In this document: piece by piece, positions 13,764 through 25,660 of the stretch
How positions within the stretch are numbered: position 1 is the stretch's first letter
Layout of the letters: each line of letters opens with the position of its first letter
Assembly (NCBI GenBank): GCA_002751075.1
Contig: NAOQ01000118.1
Coordinates: 26,418-90,417 of the forward strand
Direction: 5' to 3'
From: Ichthyophonus hoferi
Taxonomy: Eukaryota > Opisthokonta > Ichthyosporea > Ichthyophonida > Ichthyophonidae
DNA length: 64,000 nucleotides
Position numbers and translations under genes: made by a program
Notes under the pieces: model-generated
What the model saw: the letters and a program-made list of their open reading frames with translations, nothing else
Databases searched by the model: none
What the model was told of the DNA's origin: nothing

Positions 13764-13769
13764 TTTATT
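13764..13769 (-). promoter_or_regulatory. AATAAA polyadenylation signal overlapping a stop codon
   Basis: On the minus strand the PIP-kinase-like frame ends TTTTTTGAATAAAAG, so the last base of the TGA stop is the first base of AATAAA. If this is the signal used, the 3' untranslated region is only a few tens of bases long. Confidence 0.55.
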
Positions 13770-16700
13770 CAAAAAATCACATTTGGTGTGTCCTCGTCAG
13801 CCAATAGGGTCTTGATGTAGGACATTAGTTGATCTAAACTTTGGTCGTGATTGGATATTCCCTTTAAACAGAGAACGTCATTGGTGAGTATATATAGAAA
13901 GAATGTACACGTGATTAACGGTTGAAAAATCAATGACATGCTTGGGTAGGTTATAAACAGATATAGTCTAACTGATTATGAGTTATAGAGCGATGTAGGT
14001 ATTGATTATCAAATGAAAATAAATAAAGTAATAAAGTTGATTCATAATAAAGTAATAATAACTATACAATGGGACTGTGCTAGCTTGAACATGATTCCAA
14101 GAAGAAAAAAAAGAGAAAAGAAAAAGAATAGCACTATTTCTGTTGCATATATAATATATAATAATTAAAAAAATATATGTACAATCCTTTGTGAGAAAAG
14201 GAATAATTTGAAGGTTACTGGAGACGTAATGTTAGTAAATAGAAAAAGGTGGTAATATAATAATAATATAATAATAAGCTATACACCGAGGTAGAGTAAG
14301 AAAAAAAATTGAAAAAAAGTATAAGGGAGGGATACAGAGACTATATGTATGTGCATATAGGTATATGTGTATATGTGTAATGGCGTAAGAAAGAAAATGA
14401 CAAACAAAAGAGGGAGGCATGTAGAAAGAAAGAAACAAATAGAAGAGTGTATTAATAAAGATACATCAAAGAGTCATAGATTCTTTAATCTATGTATGAT
14501 TACGATTACGATTATGATTATTATATCCTATACCCTGTCAAGGGTGGTGGATACCTATACTATTTGTCCACATTTAGGACTTGTGAAAGAAGGGAAATGA
14601 GAGACGACTACGTATTATTGATAATAGAATAAAATAATAAGCTGGCTATACAATATTAAACTAAACTACATTATTGGATGTTGTAGTTAGGCATGATGTA
14701 CATGAGAAAGGTATAAGAAGACAGAGGTCTGGAGTATATGCTGTATGATTGTAGAGGTTATAGGTTATAAGTATGGATAGAGAAAAAAGGAAAAAGGAGA
14801 CTAATAGCAGTCAATATACATACATATGCATACATATACACATACACGTATACAATAGCTATGACCACATACCAAATTCTTTGCGGCATTTTCTGCTATT
14901 CGAATCTTTACTTTCTTCTTCTCTTCCTTTTTATCTTTATCTTTTTCTGTCTTAAGGCCAGTAATTGAGTCCTTACGAATACGAAATCCTTTAGGGCCTG
15001 GCTCTTTCCTTAGCAGTCCACCACTTACCATAGAGAAGGGAAGGAGGAGGAAAGAGTATGTCTCATCTATATGGGGCAGGGTAGGATTAGGCAACCGGAT
15101 AATAACATGTAGAATGGCAAAACTACATAGCACCTAATCTTTTATAATATTTAACCAATCGTAATTACATTTAGTCATGGAGAGATATATAATGATGCAA
15201 TTCACTATAGGTTACTAACTTATCTGCTATTTTATTGGGCGCTTTATTTCTTAATGGCCGAGTCCTAACCAATCATATCTCAACGAAATTAATATAAAAG
15301 TGACAAACATTTAGAACTCAGCCAATCAAATAACAATGCAACAATATCTTGATGCTGATTGTGGGTTCTTATTAGAGATAATATACACCAAGACGTCACT
15401 ATGCTTAAGAAGAAGAGAAAAAGGAAAGGAGAAGGGGTGTGGCGATAAGCAGACAGTGTGTAGTAACATACGTATATATATATAGACCAGAAACAAGGGT
15501 TAATTAGGTGTTAAGATGGAGTTTCTGTTATATATTGAAGTTATTGTGAAACCATGAATTGTATGATAGTGTGATAGATATATGTACATTTACACATCCA
15601 TATCCGCATCACCTACTTTTGTCGGCGGACTCTACCACCCATGAACCGCTACATTCAGGGGGAGTATAACCATTTTTGTAAATATTAATTAGCAGGGCAA
15701 ACGTGAGAAGCTTGGCTGAGCGAATGAATTCTAAATCATTACGCAGCATCTGATTGGGTCAAGGTAGTGTAAATGTATAGGTGAGAAGGAATGCGGGTAT
15801 GATGTAGTTGAGTCTATGAATATAGTTATATACATGGACGGTATGCAGGTATTTATATATATGGGTTTATAGGTCCTTGTGTGCATATATGATATGTTTT
15901 TCTATGTGTATGTACGCTTTTATGTGTGGATTGTATAACCTATCGGTGTATAGGAACTCATAAATGGCCTAAAAGTATGTATGTCTATATTGGGAAGAAA
16001 AATAAAATAGAAAAGTAATCACATAGGCCATCGTTTAAAAGGGATATATGATTGGCAGAAAAGTCTATTGATAACCATGATATATAATAAGAGATAAAAT
16101 GTGGTAAAAGTTATAGGTAGCTACCCCTAGATAGATAGATAGAAAAATACAGGGGAGATGATATGAGAGAAAATGAGAAGTAACAAGAGAGAGTGATAAA
16201 TAAAGATAACACATATGATAAGATATACAGACAGAATACTAGATAAAATAAATAAAGAGAATAGGTAAACGACAACACTATAGTGATAGTATAACCCATA
16301 GGTGTCACACAATAGTGACAATACTATGAAAAGTAAAGCACCAATGCCTTGGTTTGCTATAAACAATTTTCTGCAAATAATCTGGCTGAATTAAGGTTTT
16401 GACACCTTTAAAAATAGTATATGTTATGAATTAGCTATGTCATCAAGTCAGACTAGTGTAATCATAGATTAATACATTGCAAATCTAGCAAACTTTAAGA
16501 ATTATATAAAAAAAAAAAATGAAAAAAAAAAAAATAGAAAGATAAGAGAGAAACAAGAAAAAGCACCTTTAAAAATTTGCCTTTGGATTCCAAACTAAGT
16601 TTAAGTCGTTGAAGCGGGCAATCCTTACTAACATTTTGTAGCTCACAGCCATCTATCTCCCGGGAGGGGGAAAGCCCTGCGGCCTAGAAAAAGGAGAGGA

Positions 16701-19700
16701 GAGAGGTAGATGTAAGTGTCTATGGCTATATGTATGTGAAGGGAATGGTAGGAGGTGTATAGTATAGGGGAGAGAACGTAAATATTGGTAGTCTACACAC
16801 AAGAGAAAGAGCAATAGTGTCTACCGCTCTATAAGGTCTAGTGGAATATACATAAACATAGGGAGAGAGCTATACAGAGAAAGAAAACAAAAATGAAAGA
16901 GATAAAGCCTACAATGTCCAACGTATAAATAAAAGACAATAGTACCCAGTGTATAGATAAAAGACTATAGTGCCCGGTGTATAGATAAATAGAACAATGA
17001 TTAATACATAAGTAAATATGGCTATGCCATTCTACAATAAGAAAGAGTGAGATATAATAGATATTAGTACCATACATACCCTCACTACATATCTTTCCGT
17101 TGGCAAAATCTCTCCCGTTCCTAGCACTCTCGCAAATAGATATACGCCTAGTTTCCCTTGACTGCAGTACATTAGAAATGGTCTCTTGTAAGATATCCAT
17201 TATATATAGTGTAAAGATATAATCATGAAAAATTCTATGTATAATATTCCAATTCCTTGTTTTATACTGTCAAAGTCCTTTGAATTTAATACTATATATT
17301 AGAATTTCAATTGAGAACATGGTAAAGCTGGATGGCCACTGGGTGAGTGAATGATTAACAATATATGATAGGGCGAGAGAGTACAGATATATATATATAA
17401 TGCAAGAGATGGTATAATAGGAGGGGAAAACATAACAATAGCCATGGTACAAATTTGGTAAGTATATAAAAGGTGAAGGCCAGAGATTGATTGGTAGTGG
17501 GTGGTGAGGGTACAATAGTATGTATGATCATATGATTACCTAAATAATAGTATGATGGTATATATATATATATAAAGGTAGATAAGAAAAATAAAGCACT
17601 TTAAAAGCTAAAGGAGACATATACCTAGCCTATAATACTGAGAAAGATATATATATATATATATACTCACTATGACGTTTTATATACGCCTGTATATTTT
17701 GGCAATAAGGTATCTTGGTAAAACTCGACCATGTGCTGTGGATAAATGAGCGAGGCCCAACCAGCAATTAGCAACTAGGTCTGCAAATGTCACTATGACA
17801 ACCACTCTCCTTCTCAACCAATCACTCTTACTATCTCAATATGACCCTATCATGTCCCACGCGTTTTCTTCCTCACCCAAAACATGGCATTATTGTACAC
17901 TTTGCATTTTCAACTTCTCTCTAGTTTTCTCCTTCTCTTTATCTTTTTCTCTATAACAGAATAATAATAATAATATAATACAAAAGTAACAGAAAAGTAA
18001 CAGAAATATCACAGAAACACAGAACACATATACATATACTCACATCTCTATAGCAATTCCAAAACACCTTTGCAAAGGCTTTAGCCTCCTCCTTCTCCAC
18101 CGTTTTTATCAAATATTGATGGTTCCTATCAGAATAGAATGTCGTAGCATGTGGATTACTAGGGTTGTGATAGCTCAACACAATCTCATCCACCCAGCTG
18201 GCACTGAGGCTATGCTGGTAGGGTAAAAGGGGGCGTATTTAGGAAGAGAGAGGAGGGAAGGAAAATAAACAAGGGAAGGATGCAGAGACACCTGGTCAGA
18301 ACTACGAACCATATCTTCGCTTTATAAATTCAATTTCTTAGATGCAATGGTTTTATTGGCTTCTTTGCATTCATGCATTGACCCACATAGTACTGTTATG
18401 CAATGTTAGGTCTTTTCATAATACAATTAAAAGTATTTCACAACGATAAGAGGTGGATTTATGCATGGTTGTATCTCCAAGCTAGATCAGATTAATCTAA
18501 AAAAAATGTAGAATAAAGTCAAAACGTAGGGGAAGTATGATGGGTTGTAGGCAGAAAGAGAAAGAGAAAGAGAATACGAGGAAGGATATATTTACTGCAT
18601 AGGATTCCTCATTAATTCCAAATCTATTCCTTAAATCCTTGAAGACGATTGGACAGAACTCTTTAAAAGAATACCTGCTAGATCTAATAATGTAGATAAA
18701 TAAGCAGTGGTGGTGTGAATTGGTTAGTTATCAGACCTTTTTTATGTGGCAGAATGATGAGATGATAGTATGTGGTATGTATAATAGTATAATAGTATGT
18801 AAAATGGTGTGTGTATATTAGTTTATAGTTTGCACATGTATATACATGGGCTGTCTTGATATGCGTATATTATCTTGTATTAATGCCCCAACTTCAATAC
18901 CATAACACCAATACATGGCCAATACATGGCCAACCTTGCCACTCATAGACAAACGTACACACACATGTGTATCTTACCCTTTGCATAGATAGTTCTCTGT
19001 GGTTATCTTATGATGTGACTTATACTGATCAGGTATCATAATCTTCGGAATATCGATAGAGCTGAACTCGGCGTACTGTAGAGTAATAAGGAGGTGTGAA
19101 TGAGTATAGATTATTTGTGTATACATACATGTATATATATATAGCTTGTATATTTTACATAACCTGTTGGTAGTATGGCAGGGCTTGTATCTATACCTTA
19201 AAATTAAACTGTATAAATAAGTGGACAGAAAGGAAAATATTGGCACAAGTCCTAGAAAACCGTTTTCGCAAGGTATTTCATGGTTAAGTAAAATGTGGTA
19301 AACTGATAACAAATAGATACGCATATACAATAGTTGCATCTTTGTATGTTATGGATACATAAATATATTTGCGTATATTTTGATGTGTGTAGAGGTATCA
19401 GAGCGTGTGTGTAAATAAGGGTAGATAATGCAGGTATACACAAGCAGATCATTAATTGTTAGACACGTAGGTAAATATGGTTAGTGACGAAAGTATTGTT
19501 ACCAGCACAGAGTGAAAGCAGGCATAAAACCAAATAATGCAAAGCCATAAAATACAACCAGCATTAGAAAAAACACAGAACTTCCAGTGTGCTAAAATAA
19601 TATACCGATTGTTTTATGCCCCAGGCCAGGGTCTGCGGTATGGAAATATCTTCCCTGTCATAGCTGGGGTTCTGCCGCAAGGCATGAACTGACTTTTTTT

Positions 19701-19713
19701 CAACAACAGCCAT
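13769..19713 (-). CDS. PIP-kinase-family protein lacking catalytic residues (predicted pseudokinase)
   Basis: Ten exons join in phase to 367 codons: 19713-19606, 19075-18978, 18677-18596, 18214-18044, 17735-17671, 17161-17080, 16683-16567, 15749-15613, 15023-14873 and 13861-13769. Order and motifs follow the phosphatidylinositol-phosphate kinase fold: YSFKEFCPIVFKDLRNRFGI (family FxFKxYxPxxFRxLRxxFGI), then HQYLIKTV with the ATP-site lysine at residue 133, TLLPKYTGVYKT (family TLLPKFYGLY), and LESKGKFLKMLRNDLEFI leading into the catalytic loop. The loop reads LLTFALL (256-261 region) where the family has IMDYSLL. The glycine loop is NPHATTFYS instead of GxSGSxFY. The DLKGS position reads VVRAAG, and no GIIDIL is found. 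The C-terminus is lysine/glutamate-rich. It would be related to PIP5KL1-like scaffolds rather than an active kinase. The start could lie further upstream, because the first ATG follows a possible acceptor. Confidence 0.78.
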
Positions 19714-22668
19714 ATGATTCTGCGTGGGAATAAAATAGTGTGTCCTTAAGCTCAGGATATACCCAACCCAGAATAAGGGAACGGAGTAGGTATATTATAT
19801 AATCTATATTAGCTTATAGCATACACTTATACGGCCTTATACCTTAAGCCTACGTAGAAACTACTACACATGTAATGGGCAAATTGTATTTCAATACTTT
19901 AAAAATGAGCTCACCAGTTATAAGACAATTAAATAGTTAAATATGACGACTAGACCTTGTACTCTATGTAGCGCTTATTTTGACGATATGTAAACACTAG
20001 AATATATAACGGATATTAAAAAATGATACAAATTAGAACCCAGCTTTCCGATCAGCGCTGAAGCTGGTAATTAATTATAAGATAAAATAAAATCTTAATA
20101 CTTGTCATTTATTGGCTGATAAATAACAAAGTAATCTCATCAAAACTAATTAATACCTAGTTTGCTGCTTCCATATCTGAATTAAATGCTAAAATCTATA
20201 TATAACAAAAAATTTCTTGCTGATTTGTAACATCGCTAGCATGTATTAGTTTATAATCCTATAATACATATATAATTTATTTTTCCTTATTCTTGAATTT
20301 ATTTTTGAAGATATATGTTACGATATAAATGTAATATATATATATATATATATATACATATATACCTGCATGCCAACGTCATAAAAGGCTTATGAGCCAT
20401 ATTTCGCGCCTGTCCAATCGTGTTTATGCATTCTTAACCTCTAATTAACTAATTATACGTACAACTATTGGATACTAAAGTTTACCGTTCACATTGGATC
20501 ACTGCTTAGATTGCAATAAGGTTAACTGTGAACACAGTGAAATCGCTTCGTGATAATTAAAAGTTATTGTAGATCTGACCTGCGATTCCAAGACTATTAG
20601 TGTTATATTTTTTTAAGATTTAAGTGAAATATACATACCGCAGTATGCTATAGGATAGTGTTAATTATATTATCTTAAATTTAAGGGTTGGTGGAACTGA
20701 CACCATATTGGTTTCTCTCTCAAAGTCATCTATTACCCCCATATCAGCATAAGATTTCCAAAAAAAAATTTCATTTGATCCAAATTGAGGGAAACTTTTT
20801 TATTGTTAATCGAAACCACTTCGATCTACTGTACTAAAATCAATATTGTTTCATCGGAGAGCTCATGGCTAATAGAAAAAATAGTTGATATATCAAGTAG
20901 TGTACAAGGCTACCAGGCTACCAATGGTTATATGTCCATTATTCTCCTTAATACTACCATCACATGATTTACACGCTTGCTTGGCTCTATCAAATGTTAA
21001 TTCTTATTGGGAATAAAACCAGTTATGTTGTTTTGAGTTACATTTATGGTACAGTATTCTTATATTTTGAGAGTTGATATAGACAGTTATTACTAGGTAA
21101 AAGGTAAGCTAAAACCCTTGTGAGCTCTACTTGCAGTACACGCAATTATTCTGATTTCAGAGACAATTTAAACATTTTAACTTGCAGCTTACATTGTGTG
21201 CAATGATCCCAACCAGTATAGTCGTAGGGTACTATGGAAGTATCATCCAATGGCTCAACTGTATCAGGCTTGACTATTGGCCTTCTAGTAAGCAATATTG
21301 AATAAATTGCTACCATTTGGTAATCAAAAGACTACTATAAATAAAAAATAGGGCAAGGGTTGTGATCACTAGAAGAACATACCACGCAATCTCAATTGGA
21401 CTAGCCAGATAAAAATATAATTTTATTGTATCTTATTTACTGATTAACACCCACATAGTTTAAACATAGGATAGATATTATATTATTAAATAGATAGGAA
21501 CATTCTCAACTTCTCTCACATCTTCTATATATATTATAGTTTAATCTACGTGTCAGTCATAATTAATTTGTGGAATATTATTTTTTTAGATTAATCAATG
21601 AATATATTATTATATTTTCAGAAATTGTTATATAAAATGATATTTTTACTTGTGATGTAGACTAGCACTAGATACGGGCTAAGTCACTATATACGACTTT
21701 TTATATCGGGACCAATAATCATTAGTCTCTATTCAATAAAACATTATACAAAACAAATAAGTATGTCTAGCAAACACATAGAAAATATACTAGTGAACGT
21801 ACACAAACATGGTGCACCCTTTATTTCTATACACGGTTTCACTAGCACTGGTAGGGCATCAGTATCGATTGATGCCGAACATTGGAAAAGATAAAATTAA
21901 ATTTTAATCTAATTAGTCATATAGACATTTCATTCATATCCGATATGCAATTAGGGGTAATAGAAGTTGGTAAATTAGAAGAAAATAAGGTAGGAGTGGA
22001 AATAGAAATAGAAAAAGACGTTCCTAAATTTGCTCATATTTTCAATAGCAACAGACTAAATTTTGGAAAAAATCTTGAATATATATATTCTGATTGGTTT
22101 CTATATATGGAAACTATTTTTTGGCCTGTTAGCTTACAAAGAGCTTACAGCTAAATCATGTATTAATAAGAGGAGTAGTTTGGACAACAACTTCTTATTG
22201 ACCTTAAATAATAGGTATAACTTTAGGCCCAACCAATACCAAAGAATTATCTATTTAAATGCAGTCAAAAAAAGAAACGTTTCAATAATTTTTATGCGCT
22301 GAGTTGATTTATTCAGATAATTTTTATGGTTGTAACAATATTGGGTAATACCCACAACTTAAAAAGATCCTGTTACGATGGTCATAGGAAGCTATTTTGA
22401 ACAAACAAATATAGAAATAAAAAAAGAAATAAACCTATGTTATAATCATTAATAAATTTATACAATAAATGCGAACAATTAAAAGTATAATAAATGAACA
22501 TATTAAATTATAATTCAGGATATCATTATACGTCACTAGCGTTTTTAAACAATAAATGGATTGTTGGGAATAATGGGTCGAGACAGGAGTGCTCTTGTGA
22601 CTTACATTGGTTTAAAAGGAAAAATAATACCGAATTAAGGTGGATTTTGTTGTAGTTGTCGTTAACTT
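19714..22668. other. Intergenic region, one short exon-like frame
   Basis: AT-rich with no recognised gene. A (TA)n run lies at 20335-20356. The only stretch with coding character is the minus-strand frame at 21146-21316, listed separately. Plus-strand frames at 21882-22302 are K/N/I-rich and look like composition effects. Confidence 0.5.
21146..21316 (-). CDS. 56-codon exon-like frame, unidentified
   Basis: The frame opens with ATG and a hydrophobic start (MVAIYSILLT) and continues with a mixed, non-repetitive stretch that ends GWDHCTQCKL. After ACACAAT there is an in-frame GTAAGC donor, so this may be a first exon. It lies 1.4 kb upstream of the PIP-kinase-like gene on the same strand, but direct joining to that gene's first known exon gives a stop. 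I do not recognise the protein. It could be a decayed gene fragment. Confidence 0.35.
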   Translation of the reverse strand: MVAIYSILLTRRPIVKPDTVEPLDDTSIVPYDYTGWDHCTQCKLQVKMFKLSLKSE

Positions 22669-22771
22669 ATGAAGACTTTGTCGGAATTTAAGCTGGAATC
22701 TAAAGATTCGGCCTCACTATCTACAGACATAGGATGTCCTTTTTCTGAATCAATGTGTTGTAGTCAAGGTC

Positions 22772-24159
22772 CTATAAGAGATTCTTTGACATTTCCTCTT
22801 CACTGCTGCCGGAAGAGAGTTGAATCCTTTTCTTTTTTTTGCCTACGGTTTCCGACTTTGTTGTTGAAGGAATCGCTGGCTTGTGTTTAACTCTTAGTAC
22901 AGTAGGTATAAATAAGTCTCCCTTATGTACTGTCATAACGACCCCAAAGTTTGGAAAATGAATCAAGTCTTTTGTATAATACTTTATTGTGCAAAATTTA
23001 TGAAAATCAGGATCTCTTAAGTTCTCATTAAATATACAAAAAGTAGCCAACATCAGCATCTCCTCCAATTACACCAGTAGCTCAGCAGCTCTCAAGGCTT
23101 CCCTTCTATTCCCTACTGCAGCTCCCAATTCAAACGTATTGGCAAGATAATTTGTATATGCTTTAAGCAAATCATTGCCTTAATAGTACTCTTAACTAGG
23201 TAGTCCCAGCCGATTTGGCTTATATATGTTATATACCGGGATAGGGCTACGGATATCTACATTAACTGCCGTACTAAACAACATATTCACAGCAGGTACC
23301 TTTTGGCAACTGTTTCTTCAATAGCTACATACTCAGGACATGGTTGGTAGTCCTACTAGAAAAAGGTATAGTCATGCCAATAACTGTTAATAGGATCTAG
23401 CAATTCCTGTAATGGTCTAACTCCAGGATCATAAATTTCTTTCCCATTTTGCTATCCCTTATGGTATTTCTTCACATTACTCACTGCACCCTCTATTACC
23501 TCGTTTTACCCTTCAATCCTTTCATTATCAAATATTTCTCATAACTTCCTTTCAGTTTTCTGGCGTAACACAATAAATTAAATCCATTGTGTCCTATCAG
23601 CCGAAATAGGATTGTCTTTGATTCATTTCCCACACACATGACCCAAGAAATGTTCACAAAGTTGTACATTAAGGCCCATGGCTTTCAATAATTCCCTTGT
23701 TGTTTTCAGGCAGTCAGTGGTAACACATAGATCACAATGACTATGATAAAATTTCTTAGTCATAACAGACCGCATGATGTGTGTATTACGACTGAATGCA
23801 TGGAAACAGAGAGGGAATTATTAAAACCTATTGGAAATATGACTAGTATCTATTATACTGGATTCTATCTGGCTGTCGTCCACAGGTAAAGGGCAAGTTA
23901 AAGTTTTAACTAGCTGTTTTTGAATTTTCCTCTGTTGATCAATGGATATAGACGCTTTTAGCTTCTTACTTGGCAATGTATTATATATGTAATAACTGAA
24001 GTTTAATTGTAGCTGTATATAGATGGTTATGACATAATTATTATCAGAAGAATCAACACCAGACTGAACCAGTTGGTCATCTAGCAATATATTTGGATTA
24101 TCTACTTCAACTTCTTTGACAACTATAGAAATAATATTAAAAAAAAATATATAGCACAT
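22772..24159 (-). pseudogene. M13 (neprilysin/ECE-type) peptidase pseudogene, copy A, N-terminal half
   Basis: Reading leftward from 24159, an intracellular-type leader (PSKKLKASIS) leads into the start of an M13 ectodomain. This includes CDLCVTTDCLKTTRELLKAM and LCEHFLGHVCG (neprilysin CxxxxCxxxAxxLxxxMD...PCxDFFxxACG). It is followed by LLDPINSYWHDY (family LLxxLGGWP) and YNIYKPNRLGLPS (family QPRLGLPSRDYY). Helix residues of the LEEM...ATF type and NENLRDPDFHKF come last. Several stops and frame changes interrupt it. The part holding the HExxH zinc site is absent. Unlike the host genes, which have an intron roughly every 100 coding bases, this copy runs over 1.3 kb without an intron, suggesting a retrocopy. 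The last frame (22772-23068) keeps a K/S/E-rich tail unlike M13. Confidence 0.75.
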
Positions 24160-24372
24160 AAATTATGCAATAAATCTTAACGACTAAGTGCTGTATTTTT
24201 TATTGGTTATTTTTGTAGCTTCTATACCATCCTGACCTTTGTTAAACGCGAGTGTTAATTTTGACTAACACACCCGCATAGCTGTATTTCAATAACCTAA
24301 ATGGGACCAATCATAGATATTCTTATTAATTAATAAAAACAGTTTACGAAAAATTTCAGAAACCCACTAGGA

Positions 24373-25260
24373 TTGTTTATCTTAATAATCTTATACTATC
24401 ATGTCCTTGATGGCTTATTAGCCAATTCATTAATGTTTGCGCTTGCAAACTGTGCATTAAGAAATCTATTTAAAATGTGTTTATTTGGAGTTAACGGTTT
24501 TGTAACATTAAGGAAGAAGTTGGAACAAAACAAAGCATTGGACGCTTTGGTTTCAACAAAAACCCTTGATTATAATGTTCAATCTTATAAAGATTTTTAC
24601 AATTATGTGTGTTGACTTAAAGATAAACCTATTCCGGTTATGACATATTGGATTTAATTTGCTGCGTTACGCCAGAATACTAAGAGGAAGCTAAGAAAAA
24701 TCTTGAATATTAAAAAAATTAAAGGGGGTGACGAGGGGATAGAAGGTGTAATGAGTAATGTGAAAAAATACCATAAAGGATGTCAAAATATGAAATAAAT
24801 TGATGGTCTTGATGTTGGGCCATTATAGAATTTTCTAGATCCTATTAACAGTTATTGGCATGACTATAACTTCATTCAGCATGACTACCAAGCACATTCT
24901 GAGTTTGCAAATATTGGAGAAACAGTTGCCAAAATGCCCCTGTTAGGTGTGAATGTGTTCATGAATACAGCGTTTAAGGTAGATTTCTGCAACTCTATCC
25001 GGTATATAATATACAACACATATAAGCCAGCATGGGCTGGGATTACCTAGTAGAGAGTACAATGAAGACAACGATTTGCTTAAAGAATATACAAATTATT
25101 CTGCCAATATGTATAAATTGGGTGCAGTGGTAAAGAATAGAACTAAAGCCATGAGAGCTGCTGAGTCTGTAGTGAAGTTGGAGGAGATGTTGGCTACTTT
25201 TTCTGTATCGAATGAGGACCTCAGAGAACTTGAGTTCTATCAGAATCTGTGACAGTTCTA
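24373..25260 (+). pseudogene. M13 peptidase pseudogene, copy B, head-to-head with copy A
   Basis: On the plus strand the frame 24373-24615 ends YNVQSYKDFYNYVC, matching LNVQLCEHFLGHVC of copy A. The homology resumes through LRKILNIKKIK, VMSNVKKYHKG, FLDPINSYWHDYNF, IGETVAKMPLLGVNVFMNTAF and YNTYKPAWAG, and ends at SNEDLREL near 25230. Each block has a counterpart in copy A in the same order. The copy has multiple stops and no introns, and it lacks the zinc-binding half. It is too decayed to encode a peptidase. Confidence 0.72.
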
Positions 25261-25660
25261 TCGACGTTTACACAGCTGTTGGTATCTCCAATTCTATAGC
25301 TAGTAGTGGTTATTGTTGTTTGACCAGAGTAAGTGATAGCTGTTTGATCAGACTTGTTTTTAAGGCTCGGCTATTGTGCTAGAAGTTCTATTGAAAGCCC
25401 ATATACCGACTCACCAGGTAATTTGCAGTAATAATTATATTTCTCTTCTAATTCAGAAGGAATATATGCTTTGTGCACTTGGGTGCCAATTTGGAAATTG
25501 CACAATCAGACCAATCAGTAAATAGTGATATATTACGATGCAAATAATAAATATCGTTGCTACTTAACTCCAACACAAGTGATATAGAAAAGGGACAATC
25601 TATATCCATAGATGGTGAGGCCAAATCTTTAGATTCCTGCTTAGATTCCGACAGACTGGC

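Larger units (their letters stand above)
5527..13768. other. 8.2-kb gene-poor interval with dispersed repeats
   Basis: No host exon was recognised on either strand. The interval contains copies of a roughly 200-bp terminal-repeat family in both orientations, a 40-bp tandem array and many AT microsatellites. The longest open frames, two antisense 79-codon frames at 8406-8670, have no family resemblance, and the minus-strand one lacks an ATG. Confidence 0.6.
22669..25660. repeat. Inverted duplication enclosing M13 copies A and B
   Basis: Beyond the coding homology, the sequence GAATCTAAAGATTCGGCCTCACTATC near 22697 recurs on the opposite strand near 25640-25600, beyond the end of copy B. Both the gene fragments and their downstream flanks are therefore duplicated as a diverged palindrome about 3 kb across, with its centre near 24.2-24.4 kb. 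Confidence 0.6.
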
